From: Streptomyces agglomeratus
GTDB taxonomy: Bacteria; Actinomycetota; Actinomycetes; Streptomycetales; Streptomycetaceae
DNA: 64,000 nucleotides
Direction of reading: 5' to 3'
Assembly (NCBI RefSeq): GCF_001746415.1
Contig: NZ_MEHJ01000001.1
Location: 7,508,501 to 7,572,500, forward strand
Shown here: piece after piece, positions 41,833 through 50,911 of the stretch
Layout of the letters: the number at the start of each line of letters is the position of its first letter
How positions within the stretch are numbered: position 1 is the first letter of the stretch
Made by a program: the position numbers and the translations under genes
Notes under the pieces: generated by a model
Told to the model about the DNA's origin: nothing
Databases searched by the model: none
The model's input: the letters and a program-made list of their open reading frames with translations, nothing else

Positions 41833-42900
41833 TGTATTGCCCCGGGAGGTTGTGTACGGGTGATGCAGCTCTAGGCTGAGGGATCTTGAACGAGTAAGGG
41901 CCTTCCGGGTTCGGTGTGGATTGCGACATCTCCACCGAACGACGAAAGGCCCTCATGCCCCACCGTAATGCACCCCTGACCGAGACCGGACGACTGCGGC
42001 TCGCCCGCTGCGTGGTCGAGGACGGATGGCCCCTGCGCCGGGCCGCCGAACGCTTCCAGGTCTCGACAACCACCGCCCAGCGGTGGGCCGGCCGCTACCG
42101 AGTTCTGGGCGAGGCCGGGATGGCGGACCTTTCCTCCCGCCCGCATCACAGCCCCCGGCGAACCCCGACCCGCACCGAACGCCGGATCATCAAGGTGCGC
42201 CTCCTGCGTCGCTGGGGACCGGCCCGGATCGCTCACCTGCTCGGCCTGGTCCCTCGACCGTGCACCGTGTCCTGACCCGCTTCAAACTGGCCCGCCTGAC
42301 CCACCTGGACCGGGCCACCGGCCGGGCAGTGCGCCGCTACGAACGCTCCACACCAGGCGAGTTGGTACACGTGGACATCAAGAAACTCGGCAACATCCCC
42401 GATGGCGGAGGCCACAAGGCGCTCGGCCGCCAGGCCGGCCGCAAGACACGGTCCGGCGCCGGCTACAGCTACATCCACACCGCCGTCGACGACCACTCCC
42501 GCCTCGCCTACAGCGAGATCCACGACGACGAGAAGAAGGAAACCGCGACCGCCTTCTGGACCCGGGCGAACGCGTTCTTCACCACCGCCGGGATCACCGT
42601 CGAGCGCGTCCTGACCGACAACGGCTCCTGCTACCGCTCACGCGACTGGCACGATGCCCTGGCGGCGGCCGGGATCGCCCACAAGCGAACCCGGCCCTAC
42701 CGGCCGCAGACCAACGGCAAGGTCGAACGCCTCAACCGCACCCTGCTCGACGAATGGGCCTACGCCCGCCCCTACCGATCAGAACAAGAACGACGCGACG
42801 CCTTCCCACACTGGCTCCACACCTACACACCACCGCGGACACACCGCGCTCGCAGGCAAACCACCCGCCAGCCGCGTCCCCAACCTCACAGGGCAATACA
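41833..42900 (+). mobile_element. IS481-type insertion sequence, transposase inactivated
   Basis: 1068 bp, bounded by inverted repeats that begin TGTATTGCCC at 41833 and, reversed, at 42900; 19 of the first 22 bases match. Both flanks read CCTAG (41827-41831 and 42901-42905), a probable 5-bp target duplication with one extra base on the left. The left copy contains the stop of the hydrolase gene; the right copy gives the transposase its stop. It separates the hydrolase from its own terminator. Confidence 0.87.
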
Positions 42901-42905
42901 CCTAG
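41955..42905 (+). pseudogene. IS481 family transposase, two frameshifts
   Basis: The N-terminal helix-turn-helix part (LARCVVEDGWPLRRAAERFQ, VSTTTAQRWAGRYR) is read from ATG 41955. Near 42250 a CCCC run has become CCC, so the frame ends at 42275, while LARLTHLDRATGRAVRRYER and the DDE core (LVHVDIKKLG, VLTDNGSCYRS, NGKVERLNRTLLDEW) continue in another frame. Near 42825 two more bases are missing, moving the end (HHRGHTALAGKPPASRVPN, LTGQYT) to a third frame. The catalytic residues are intact, but no single protein is made unless these are sequencing errors. Confidence 0.85.
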
Positions 42906-43209
42906 CGCGCCCGAGCGGCACCGACCAACAGCGCACCCGCGGACACGGCACCGACCGACACCGACCGAACCGACCGACACGACACCGGCCTCCGACAAGG
43001 GGCCGGTGTCCGGCGTTTGCCGGGGACGGCGCGAAGAGGCGCGGGCTGCTTATGGAACCCGTACAACCTTCATGCTCCTCCAGTGGTCCCCTCTGCACCG
43101 GTCGAAACGTTTCTTCAGGGCAGCAGCGCCCGAAAAACACGGCCGGACCGATCCATCAACATTCGGATGCCGCCCGGCGTCCGGCATGCCGCAGGAGAAG
43201 AAGACCCGC
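42901..43209. other. 309-bp intergenic region after the insertion sequence
   Basis: Holds a CCGACC-rich simple repeat (about 42920-42985) and the hairpin 42981-43010. The rest, 43011-43209, is the leader of the FG-GAP gene; no clear promoter hexamers. Confidence 0.5.
42981..43010 (+). terminator. Hairpin, probably the original hydrolase terminator
   Basis: GACACCGGCC (42981-42990) pairs with GGCCGGTGTC (43001-43010), loop of 10. Without the insertion sequence it would lie about 80 bp after the secreted hydrolase gene. Confidence 0.6.
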
Positions 43210-44655
43210 ATGCGCAACCAACTCCGTACCACCCTCGCCACCGCCGTCGCGGCAGCCCTCACCGGCAGCCTGATCGTCGCCGGAGCCGGCAGCGCCGCCG
43301 CAGCGCCCTCCGGTCTCCAAGGCGATTTCAACGGTGACGGCTACCGCGACCTGGCGATAGCGGCACCCATCGCCAAGGTCGACGGCAAGTCCAATGCCGG
43401 GTACGTCGCCGTCGTCTACGGCACCAGCAGCGGTCTCGACACGTCGAAGCGCACCCTGATCAGCCAGGCCAGCCCCGGGATTCCCGGCGTGCCGGAGACG
43501 GGCGACACGTTCGGCGACCGCATCACCGCGGGTGACCTGGACGGTGACAGCTACACCGACCTCGTGATCGGCGTGCACGCCGAGCGGATCGGCAGCACCG
43601 ACGACTACGGTGTCGTCACCGTCGTCTGGGGTGGCGCGAACGGTCTCACCTCGGGCACCGACATCTCGTCGCCGCTGCCCGAGAACCGGTACGAGTTCGG
43701 CTGGGACGTGGCGGCTGGCGACTTCGACGGAGACGGCAAGGCCGACCTCGCCGCCGCCAACATGGCCGGTCCCGGGCTGAACGTCTTCAAGGGGCCCTTC
43801 ACGCGCACCGGCAAGGCGGCGGCGCTGACCGGCATCGACACCCAGAGCCAGACCGGCATCTACGCGGACCGCATCGTCGCCGGCAACGTCACCGGCGACG
43901 GCGCCGCCGACCTGGTGGTGATGGGCCAGCAGGAGAGCGGCGACGACTACATCACCCGCAGCGTCCTCTACAAGGGCGGGGCCACCGGCCTCAAGGCTTC
44001 CGGCAAGCTCGCCGGCGGTTACGCGGCGGCCGTGGCCGACGTCGACAAGGACGGATTCGGCGACATCGTCACCGGCAACTTCATGGAGAAGTCCACCGGC
44101 GAGCCGAACGGCGGTCTCGGTGGCGCGCTCACCGTGACGTACGGCAGCGCCACCGGCCTGTCCACGCGTACTCCGGTCCGTATCACCCAGGACACCGCCA
44201 ATGTTCCCGGAACGGCCGAGAAGGGCGACCGCTTCGGCTGGAGCCTGTCCGCCGGTGACACCAACCGTGACAGCTACGCGGACATCGCGGTCGGCGCGTC
44301 GTCGGAGGCGCTCGGAGGCAAGACGGCGGCCGGCACCGTCACCGTCCTGCGGGGTTCCGCCACGGGACTGACCGGCACCGGCTCCAAGAGCTTCTCCCAG
44401 GACACGGCCGGGGTGCCCGGGGCGGCCGAGTCGCACGACCAGTTCGGCGGCTCCGTGCACCTCACGGACAGCAACGCCGACGGCCGCGCCGAACTGACCG
44501 CCGGCGCCTTCGCCGAGAACGCCGGCGCGGGTGCGGTCTGGCTCTTCAAGGCCGGTACGAGTGGAATCACCGCTACCGGTTCGACGAGCTTCGGCGCGGC
44601 GTCTGTCGGCGGCCCCACCGGCCTGTCGTACTTCGGCGACCGTTTCGCCAACTGA
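43210..44655 (+). CDS. Secreted FG-GAP repeat (integrin-like beta-propeller) protein
   Basis: 481 aa. Signal peptide ending near SAAAAPS, then seven Ca-binding FG-GAP blades: GDFNGDGYRDLAIAAP, GDLDGDSYTDLVIGVH, GDFDGDGKADLAAAN, GNVTGDGAADLVVMG, ADVDKDGFGDIVTGN, GDTNRDSYADIAVGA and TDSNADGRAELTAGA. Seven blades fill one closed propeller. Streptomycetes have many such proteins; partners are unknown and no enzyme domain is attached. Start at ATG 43210 with AGGAGAAGAAG; an earlier in-frame ATG at 43186 has no ribosome site. Confidence 0.9.
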   Translation: MRNQLRTTLATAVAAALTGSLIVAGAGSAAAAPSGLQGDFNGDGYRDLAIAAPIAKVDGKSNAGYVAVVYGTSSGLDTSKRTLISQASPGIPGVPETGDTFGDRITAGDLDGDSYTDLVIGVHAERIGSTDDYGVVTVVWGGANGLTSGTDISSPLPENRYEFGWDVAAGDFDGDGKADLAAANMAGPGLNVFKGPFTRTGKAAALTGIDTQSQTGIYADRIVAGNVTGDGAADLVVMGQQESGDDYITRSVLYKGGATGLKASGKLAGGYAAAVADVDKDGFGDIVTGNFMEKSTGEPNGGLGGALTVTYGSATGLSTRTPVRITQDTANVPGTAEKGDRFGWSLSAGDTNRDSYADIAVGASSEALGGKTAAGTVTVLRGSATGLTGTGSKSFSQDTAGVPGAAESHDQFGGSVHLTDSNADGRAELTAGAFAENAGAGAVWLFKAGTSGITATGSTSFGAASVGGPTGLSYFGDRFAN

Positions 44656-44720
44656 CCGGCACGCCCGCGCGACGGGCACGCCAACTGACCGGACGCCCGC
44701 GTGACCGGCACGTCCGCGTG
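44646..44720. repeat. Imperfect tandem repeats at the FG-GAP gene end
   Basis: A 23-24 bp unit starting CGCCAACTGACCGG occurs at 44646-44669 (containing the stop) and 44679-44701, with a shorter third piece GTGACCGGCACGTCCGCG at 44701-44718. Confidence 0.7.
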
Positions 44721-44739
44721 AACCGCGCGCCCGCGTGCC

Positions 44740-44778
44740 GGACAGCGCGCCCCGCCAATGGTCAGGGGCGCGCTGTCC
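44740..44778. terminator. Bidirectional terminator
   Basis: GGACAGCGCGCCCC (44740-44753) pairs perfectly with 44765-44778, loop of 11. It overlaps the stop of the leftward ATP-binding gene and serves the convergent FG-GAP gene. Confidence 0.82.
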
Positions 44779-45178
44779 GTTCGGGCAGGTGGGGCTTGAA
44801 GCAGGCGGTGACGGTCTTCCCGTGCTGCTGCGCGTGCGTCTGCCAGCTGTCGGCGAGAGACTGCACGATGCTGACCCCCCTGCCCGAAACGGCGCCCGGA
44901 TCCGGGGCCCTGGGCGCGGGCATGGTGGCTGCCTCGTCATGGACACTCACATGAAGGCAGCTGTTGTCCCAGGTCAGCACGAGCTGCGCGTCACTGTGCG
45001 CGTGTACGTGCGCGTTGGTGAGCAGCTCGGACACCGCGAGGACGATTTCGTCCACCGTCTCGGGTGCCTCGGCGGCCCAGGGGAGTGAGCTCAGCTGACG
45101 GCGCGTCCAGTCCCGGCCCGCGCGCACACCTTGGCCCGCCGGAAAGGTGTGGGCCCACCCTGTCGCCTTGACGCTCAT
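44762..45178 (-). CDS. RsbW-like ATP-binding regulatory protein
   Basis: 138 aa. A bare HATPase_c domain of the anti-sigma kinase type: VDEIVLAVSELLTNAHVHAH (N box), LHVSVHDEA (G1) and GRGVSIVQSLADSW (G2). Streptomycetes have dozens of these; they phosphorylate STAS-domain antagonists. Start ATG 45178 with GGGAG eight bases upstream; the frame is open to 45241. It stands alone here, next to no STAS or sigma gene, although a partner module is encoded at 11.9-13.8 kb. Confidence 0.86.
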   Translation of the reverse strand: MSVKATGWAHTFPAGQGVRAGRDWTRRQLSSLPWAAEAPETVDEIVLAVSELLTNAHVHAHSDAQLVLTWDNSCLHVSVHDEAATMPAPRAPDPGAVSGRGVSIVQSLADSWQTHAQQHGKTVTACFKPHLPERTARP

Positions 45179-45367
45179 TGGCATGCTCCCGGAATCTCGT
45201 CCATCAGTGGCTGCACGACGGGTACCCTCTCCGGCCCGCAATCACCTCCGTAAGGCGCAGGACGTACAGAACCAGGCCGAGTGACCGTCGCACCGCCATG
45301 ACGCTCCGGACGATTCCAGGTACAGCACGCCTCGGACGAGGGCGCGGAGCCACGAGGCGGCCTTGGG

Positions 45368-46562
45368 TCAGTACGGCGTGGGGCGCATGTGCCTGTAGCC
45401 CCCTGCGGGGATCATACTGACGAACTTCTCCTGGGCCGGGCTGAGACCGGGGCCGTACCAGACGGGGATGGCGACCCTGGCTTCGCCGTCGGAGTCTTCC
45501 GAGGCCAGGATGCTCGAAGTGGGGGTCCCGTCCGGGTGGTACTCACGGCTGGACTTCCTGATGATGTCGTAGGTGCCCTTGTACCGGGTGTGGGCGGTGA
45601 TGTGGGCCTCGACGATGTAGGGGGCGTGATCGGTGGTGAAGTCGTCGGTGCGTTCCATGCTGCCGGTCGCTGTGAGGTCGACGCACTCGACGGTGTTGGC
45701 GCCCTCGGTGAAGGACTCCGTGACGGTCTCCGGGTTTTTGGCGTCCCGCTGCCACACGACATGCGTGTCTCGCCCGCGGCGGATGGTGACATGGCCGGAG
45801 ATGGCGAGGGTGCGGACGCCCGGTCCGTCGATCCCGCCGTCGATGTCGTAGATCCGGATGCGCTCCAGTTTGATCTTGCGCCACTTCTGGTTCTTCGGGA
45901 ACAACATGTCGGCGGTTCCCGTTTTGCCGCGCATGATGCCGCCCGCGGTGTCCCGCGCGTGGTCGACGACCGTGCCTCCCGCTTTGGCTCCGGTGGTGAC
46001 AACTTCGCCGACGAAGTGGCGCAGGTCGCCGGAGAGCCGGGTGGAGCTGACTGCGTCGTTGAAACTGGGAGCTGAACGTGTCCGAGAGCCGCTCGTGCTC
46101 GCGCAGGTCTTCGATCGGCCCGTCGGAGATGAGGATGCGCCCCGGCTGCGTGGTGTTGAACGCGGAGTGCTCGAACAGGGCGTAATGGTCCGCGGGGCAC
46201 TGTTCCGCACCCTGGGCCTCGATCACGCGCACGGCGGTGGTCGCCGAGGTGAGGCGGGTAGAGGTCACCGTGTCGTTGAAGCCCGGCATCATGGTCCGCT
46301 TGGAGCGCGGCGGAACCTTGACGCACGAACCGTTCGCCCCGGCGTCTCGGTACAGCTCCAGGGTGAACTCGGTGTTGTTGATCACGGAGCTCGTCGCGTC
46401 CGAGAAGCGGTACCCGTCCGCATGCAGGTCGGTAACCGGTTCATCGGCGGTCAGGACCCTTCCTCCGCGCGGGTTGGTGTTGAAACCGACGTGCTCGAAC
46501 AGGGCGTAGTGCCCGGAGGGACACTGCTCCTCCCCGATGCCTTCGTTCACCTTGACTGTCAC
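45368..46562 (-). pseudogene. Beta/gamma-crystallin-like (inhibitor I36-type) repeat protein, broken
   Basis: Read from GTG 46562 (AAGG upstream), the first repeat is complete: EEQCPSGHYALFEHVGFNT ... YRFSDATSSVINNTEFTL ... GFNDTVTSTRL. The second begins the same way (EQCPADHYALFEHSAFNT, ERLSDTFSS), but then jumps, near 46065-46075, to a different frame at SFNDAVSSTRLSGDLRHFVG. About 35 residues present in repeat one (VINNTEF... to ...TMMPG) are missing. The rest, a 220-residue C-terminal domain, continues to 45368. So a deletion that also shifts frame has split the gene. Function unknown. Confidence 0.75.
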
Positions 46563-46824
46563 GGGCGTTGACCTTCCCATCACGTGTTGGGGGCCGCCGG
46601 CCTGCCAGGCGCAGCGGCATCGACAAGGCCACCCATTCCATCGCGATATCGGGCGGAACCAACTTTCAGCCGTACGGCTGACCGTCCCCTCCGTTTGCCG
46701 AGGACGGACCGCACGCCCACCGTCTGCGTGCCCCTCTCCCGTTCCGACTTCTTCGCGCCCTGCCGGGCCGGGGACAACACCCGCTGGGCACCCCCGTCGC
46801 ACCGGGCGGCGGCGCGGCGGAGTG

Positions 46825-47343
46825 TCAGGCGAGGGCTGCGGCGGTCAGGGCGAGGGCGGAACCGGCGAAGACCACGGTGTGGCGGGCGTTCTGAAGGGTG
46901 CGCGTCCACGCGGGGAAGGCGCCCTCGGCCGCGTTGAGGAAGGCGGGGACGTCGATGTTCAGGAGCTCCGGGTCGCCCTTGCGGCGGAAGGCGTCGCGCA
47001 CGGACTTCACGGCTCCCAGCTGGCTTTGCAGTATGAGGACGTTGGCGACGAAGGCGATCGAGGAGAAGATCCACGTCAGGGTGGTGCCCAGCGGGCTGCC
47101 GGCCAGGTTGAGGGCGGCGGCGGCCAGGCTCGCGGCGGCGAAGGAGCCGGGTGCCCACCACTCGTGGCCGCTCGCGTCGAAGCGCAGCTTGTTCTCCTCC
47201 AGGACGGCCGGCCGCACGCCCTGGCGCCGCAGTTCGGTGACGGCCGCGGCCTTGGCGACAGCGCCGAATCGGTGGCGCAGCACCGGGATGCTGACGAAGG
47301 CGGCGGCGACGAGGGTCTGGGCGACGGCGGCGACGGTGTTCAC
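46825..47343 (-). CDS. Integral membrane protein under TetR control
   Basis: 172 aa with about four hydrophobic helices (VAQTLVAAAFVSIPVL, FAAASLAAAALNLAG, TWIFSSIAFVANVLIL, TVVFAGSALALTAAAL). Not assigned to a family. Start at GTG 47343 with a perfect AGAAGGAG site. A 19-bp dyad (47393-47411) similar to one before the upstream TetR gene lies 50 bp ahead of the start, so it is very likely the regulator's target. The 262 bp after its stop (46563-46824) hold nothing I can identify. Confidence 0.7.
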   Translation of the reverse strand: MNTVAAVAQTLVAAAFVSIPVLRHRFGAVAKAAAVTELRRQGVRPAVLEENKLRFDASGHEWWAPGSFAAASLAAAALNLAGSPLGTTLTWIFSSIAFVANVLILQSQLGAVKSVRDAFRRKGDPELLNIDVPAFLNAAEGAFPAWTRTLQNARHTVVFAGSALALTAAALA

Positions 47344-47392
47344 GAGTGTCTCCTTCTGGGAGCTCGGGAGCGACGGTCTCGCCACCCCTCGG

Positions 47393-47411
47393 ACTTGCAC
47401 TTAGTTCAAGT
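47393..47411. promoter_or_regulatory. TetR operator candidate before the membrane protein gene
   Basis: ACTTGCAC-TTA-GTTCAAGT: arms match at 7 of 8 positions. Shares ACTTGCACT with the site at 48265-48283. Confidence 0.7.
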
Positions 47412-47500
47412 TCCGACGTCGAGAACTCTAGAGCCGGAGTTTGCGCAAGAGGCCAGTCGTACTCAGCGTCCTGGGCGTCCGCGGCATCCGAAACGGCCGA

Positions 47501-47535
47501 AGCCGAGGCCCGGGTCGCCGACCCGGGCCTCGGCT
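47501..47535 (-). terminator. Terminator of the TetR gene
   Basis: AGCCGAGGCCCGGGTC (47501-47516) pairs perfectly with 47520-47535, loop of 3, 17 bp after the TetR stop. Confidence 0.85.
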
Positions 47536-47551
47536 GCCGCTTGAGCGTGCG

Positions 47552-48235
47552 TCAGGCCGCCCTGCGACGCGCGCGCGCCTCAAGGCCGTCCAGGAGGGAC
47601 TCCAGGCCGAAATCGAAGGTCGCGTCCGGGGCTTCGGCGTAGTCCGTACCGGCGTAGGAGCCGATCCGATCCCGCAGGCGGGGGAACCCGGACGCGGCCT
47701 CCACGGCGTCCTTCATTACGGCGCCGAACGCCTCGTCGGCGTCACCGCCTTCACGCTCGATCCTGCGGATGAGCGAAGTGGTGGCGGCGGGACCTGTGGC
47801 GTTGCCGAGGACGTAGGTGAAGACGGCGCCGGCCGCCCGGTCGGCCTGCGGTCCGATGAAGCCGGCCTTCTCGTAGACGGCGAGTGTGTGGTCGTCGTGG
47901 CGGGCCTTGCCGGTGCCGTGGAAAAGGTGGGTGGCAAGGGCCTGCACCAGCCAGGGGTGGCGGGTGAACATCGCGTACAGGTCGCGGGCCATGGCGGTGG
48001 CGGCGGCGCGCCAGTCGACCGCATCCAGGTCGGGCAGGCGGATCTCGTCCCACACCTGGTCCCCGGCAAGTGTGAGGAGGTCGTCCTTGTTCTTGACGTG
48101 CCAGTAGACGGCGGTGGCGGCGGAGTTCAGCCGCTTGCCCAGGGCGCGCATGTTGAGGCCCTCGAGGCCGTCGGTGTCGAGCAGCTCGACGGCGGTGCGG
48201 ACGATCTGTTCGCGGGTCAGCGTGTCACGTGGCAT
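47552..48235 (-). CDS. TetR family regulator (TetR_C, tetracycline-repressor class)
   Basis: 227 aa. The DNA-binding part reads LTREQIVRTAVELLDTDGLE, LNMRALGKRLNSAATAVYWH, VKNKDDLL, close to true tetracycline-repressor-like proteins, and the C-terminal domain (YAMFTRHPWLVQALATHL, AVFTYVLGNATGPAA) fits TetR_C. ATG 48235 is chosen because the HTH starts right after; the open frame upstream is noise. Near-identical dyads lie before this gene and before the membrane protein gene, pointing to autoregulation and control of that gene. Ligand unknown. Confidence 0.92.
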   Translation of the reverse strand: MPRDTLTREQIVRTAVELLDTDGLEGLNMRALGKRLNSAATAVYWHVKNKDDLLTLAGDQVWDEIRLPDLDAVDWRAAATAMARDLYAMFTRHPWLVQALATHLFHGTGKARHDDHTLAVYEKAGFIGPQADRAAGAVFTYVLGNATGPAATTSLIRRIEREGGDADEAFGAVMKDAVEAASGFPRLRDRIGSYAGTDYAEAPDATFDFGLESLLDGLEARARRRAA

Positions 48236-48264
48236 GGCCCCACGGTAGACCGCCGCACTTCGCC

Positions 48265-48283
48265 GCCTGCACATAGTGCAAGT
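48265..48283. promoter_or_regulatory. TetR operator candidate, autoregulation
   Basis: Minus strand ACTTGCAC-TAT-GTGCAGGC, 30 bp upstream of the TetR start. Its left arm is identical to that of the 47393-47411 site. Confidence 0.65.
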
Positions 48284-48489
48284 CGTCGGGGGCGCCCGCA
48301 GGGGGACGCGTGGGGACCCGTCGGCTTCTCGCGCCGCCGCGCGCGCCGTTTGCGCGCCCGCCACCCGTGGGGAGTCAACGTTGCGTGCTTGATCCGCAGC
48401 GGAGAGTAGCGAATCCGGGGCGAAGTCACTGAGTAAGGCAGCGGCGTGCCTGCGCGCGTGCGCTGTTCCGCCGGGCAAGAAGGGAAGAC

Positions 48490-49532
48490 ATGCGACTCAT
48501 GAGGTTCTGGCCGGCAGTCGCGGCGACCGCTGCCGCACTCGCCTCTCTGGCCGTGCCCCCGCCCGCCCTCGCGGCTGCCCCAGCCGCTGATCACTACGAA
48601 TGGGTGGCGCTGGGTGACTCCTATACGGCCGGCATCTTCACCGGGGCGCGCGGCGAACGGCCGGACGGGTGTGAGCGGACCCCGAACGCCTACCCCGACC
48701 TGGTGAACCAGGAGCTCACGGAATTTCCCCCGGGGCAGGCCGTTCAACTGCGTGACGTCAGCTGCGGCAATGCCGCGATCCCTCACATCACGAGGGAATC
48801 GCAGACCCCCATCGGCGCGGGTCATTGGCCGACCCCTCGAAACCGTCCGGGGGATGGGCTCCCGTAGCCCCCCAGATCGAACGGGCACAGGCCGGCGAGC
48901 AGACCGATGTGATCACGATCGGAGTCGGCGGAAACAGCCTGCCGTTCGGCGAGATCTTCAGCCGGTGCCTCACTCTGGGCGCCGACAACGGCAGTGGCCG
49001 CCCGTGCCGGGACTACTACGAGGACCCGAAGCGCGGCGTGGAAACCCTGGACGAACGCCTCTCACGGATCCAGGACGAGTACATCACGATGCTCGCCGAC
49101 GTCCATGAGAAAGCCCCGAACGCCAAGGTGATCACAGTCGGTTACCCGTCACTGCTGCCGGCTGAGGCCGGCGCCTGCGGCTACACGGACCCCACCGAGA
49201 CCTTCACCATCGCCCCCGGAGACATCCCCTGGCTGCGCGACATGGAGGAGCGCCTCAATCAGACCATCCGGAACCTCACCAACTTCTTCGGTGACCGCTA
49301 CGTCGACACGTACGCGTCCAGCCAGGGCCACGACGCGTGCCAACCCGGCGAAGAGAAGTGGATGGAAGGGTTCTGCGGCACCGTGGCACCTGAGAGCAAC
49401 TGGCCGGCCGGGCAATGCGCCGGCCTCGGCCCGGAGCACCGCCAGACGTTCTTCCACCCCAACACCCAGGGCCACACCGCCATCGCCCAGCATGTCGAGC
49501 GAGTCATCCGCCTCGCACTGCTCGAACGCTGA
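48490..49532 (+). pseudogene. Secreted SGNH/GDSL hydrolase, single-base frameshift
   Basis: Frame one (ATG 48490, AGAAGGGAAG upstream) gives a signal peptide and block I (WVALGDSYTAG) up to SQTPIGAGHW, then stops at 48867. Frame two, from 48825, continues exactly where homology requires: ADPSKPSGGWAPVAPQ, block III in TIGVGGNSLPFGEI, and the catalytic HPNTQGHTAIAQH near the end. Restoring one G in the GG at 48826-48827 (TTGGCCGAC) rejoins them into about 347 aa. The intact enzyme would be an extracellular lipase/esterase of the Streptomyces rimosus type. Either a recent pseudogene or a sequencing slip. Confidence 0.84.
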
Positions 49533-49837
49533 CCCTCGACGTCGCCCACGTCGAGAACCGGCCGGTCGTCCGCCGGAACGCCCAGTCGCCAACGGACGTC
49601 CTGTGCGAGGGAGTTCCGGGGAGCCGGGGCCGCCTCGCGCAGGAACGCGGCCCCGGCCGGCCGCGATCGCGTACGGCCCCGTGGGAGCTGGTGCGTGCCA
49701 GTGCGCTGTGGCCGGCCCCTGTGCGAGGCGCTGCCGCAGACGCAACAGGCGAGGGATCCGAGGGATCAAGCTCAGAAGCTGCTCAAATCTTCTGGGGAAC
49801 ACGAACAGGGGATCGGCGCATTCGTAGGGTCGGGATC
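49533..49837. other. 305-bp intergenic region
   Basis: Between the broken SGNH gene and the oxygenase gene. No gene, clear promoter or hairpin recognised. Confidence 0.4.
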
Positions 49838-50809
49838 ATGACCACCAGCGGTTTCCACACCCTGCACATCCCCGACTCGTCGAAGGCCGCCGCGGGGGCC
49901 GCCCTGGACGCGTCGACCGAACTCGACGGCTTACTGCCCGACAACGCCCCCGGCCTGTACGGGGAGTACGGCGCGAAGCATCTGCGCAACCACCTGCCGG
50001 CCGCTGTTCTCGGCGCACTCGCCCAGTGGCGGCACCGGCCCACCTCCTGGCTCACGCTCACCAATTTGCCCGGCCCCACGCGTCCCGTGCCCACCCCCAC
50101 GGACGGGTTCTGCGACGAATCGCTCCTGCGGGTGCCCAACCTGGTGCACTTCGGCCTGTTGCGGCTCCTCGGCCTCACCCCCGTCGCCTACCAGTGGGAG
50201 AACGAAGGGCGCTTGATCAGGAACGTGGCCCCGCGTGCCGCGGCGGCTCGCGCTCTCACCTCGTGGGGTTACGGGCAGCAGCTCGACTGGCACACCGACG
50301 ACTCGATACTCGATCACAGGGCGGATGCCGACCCCGCCCGGTCCATCCCGCACTGCCTGTCCTTCTTCGGCATGCGCAACGAGGAACGGGTCCCCACCGA
50401 CCTGCTGCCCGTCGACACCGTACTGGAGACCCTGTCGGCGGCGACCGCCGAGGCGCTGCGCCGCCCGGAATTCGCCGTCACCGCCCCCGAGTCCTACACC
50501 ACCGCGGACAGCGGCAAGCCGCTGAGCAGGAGCGGCGTACCGATGCTCTGGACGCTGCCCGACGGCAGCAACGCTCTGCGGTACGGCCCCGGCAGGACGG
50601 CCGGTCTCACCCCGGGGGCGCGTGAGGCGCTGGAGCGTTTCGAGGACCGAGCGGCCGCCCTGCCGGGCTTCCCGGTCCTCGTGGAGGAAGGAGGGTTCCA
50701 CCTGTTCGACAACCGCCGGGTGATGCACCGCAGAGTGCCGTTCGAACCGGCGGCGCAGGGCCGCGCGCGCTGGCTGCGGCGCTGCTACGCGCACCATGCC
50801 GCCGGCTGA
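49838..50809 (+). CDS. TauD/clavaminate-synthase-like Fe(II)/2-oxoglutarate oxygenase
   Basis: 323 aa. The iron-binding facial triad is visible: His and Asp in LDWHTDDSILDH and the distal His in LFDNRRVMHRRVPF, followed by Arg in ARWLRRCYAHH that would hold 2-oxoglutarate. The fold and spacing resemble the clavaminate synthase-like amino-acid hydroxylases (AsnO, VioC style), which hydroxylate free or carrier-bound amino acids. No NRPS or amino-acid gene is adjacent, so the substrate is unknown. Start ATG 49838 with only a weak AGGGTCGGG site; the long open frame upstream overlaps the SGNH gene. Confidence 0.82.
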   Translation: MTTSGFHTLHIPDSSKAAAGAALDASTELDGLLPDNAPGLYGEYGAKHLRNHLPAAVLGALAQWRHRPTSWLTLTNLPGPTRPVPTPTDGFCDESLLRVPNLVHFGLLRLLGLTPVAYQWENEGRLIRNVAPRAAAARALTSWGYGQQLDWHTDDSILDHRADADPARSIPHCLSFFGMRNEERVPTDLLPVDTVLETLSAATAEALRRPEFAVTAPESYTTADSGKPLSRSGVPMLWTLPDGSNALRYGPGRTAGLTPGAREALERFEDRAAALPGFPVLVEEGGFHLFDNRRVMHRRVPFEPAAQGRARWLRRCYAHHAAG

Positions 50810-50911
50810 ACGGGTACGGGCGCACCACTGCCGGGTAACCGGCACCCCTTGTACCCGCGTCAGCACTCAAGCAGCTGACAGGAGTCACGCCAAGCACGCC
50901 CTGCAAGGGCC

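Noticed and set aside
50829..50844. TGCCGG-GTAA-CCGGCA hairpin after the oxygenase gene
   Set aside because: Stem of only 6 bp; too weak to list as a terminator.
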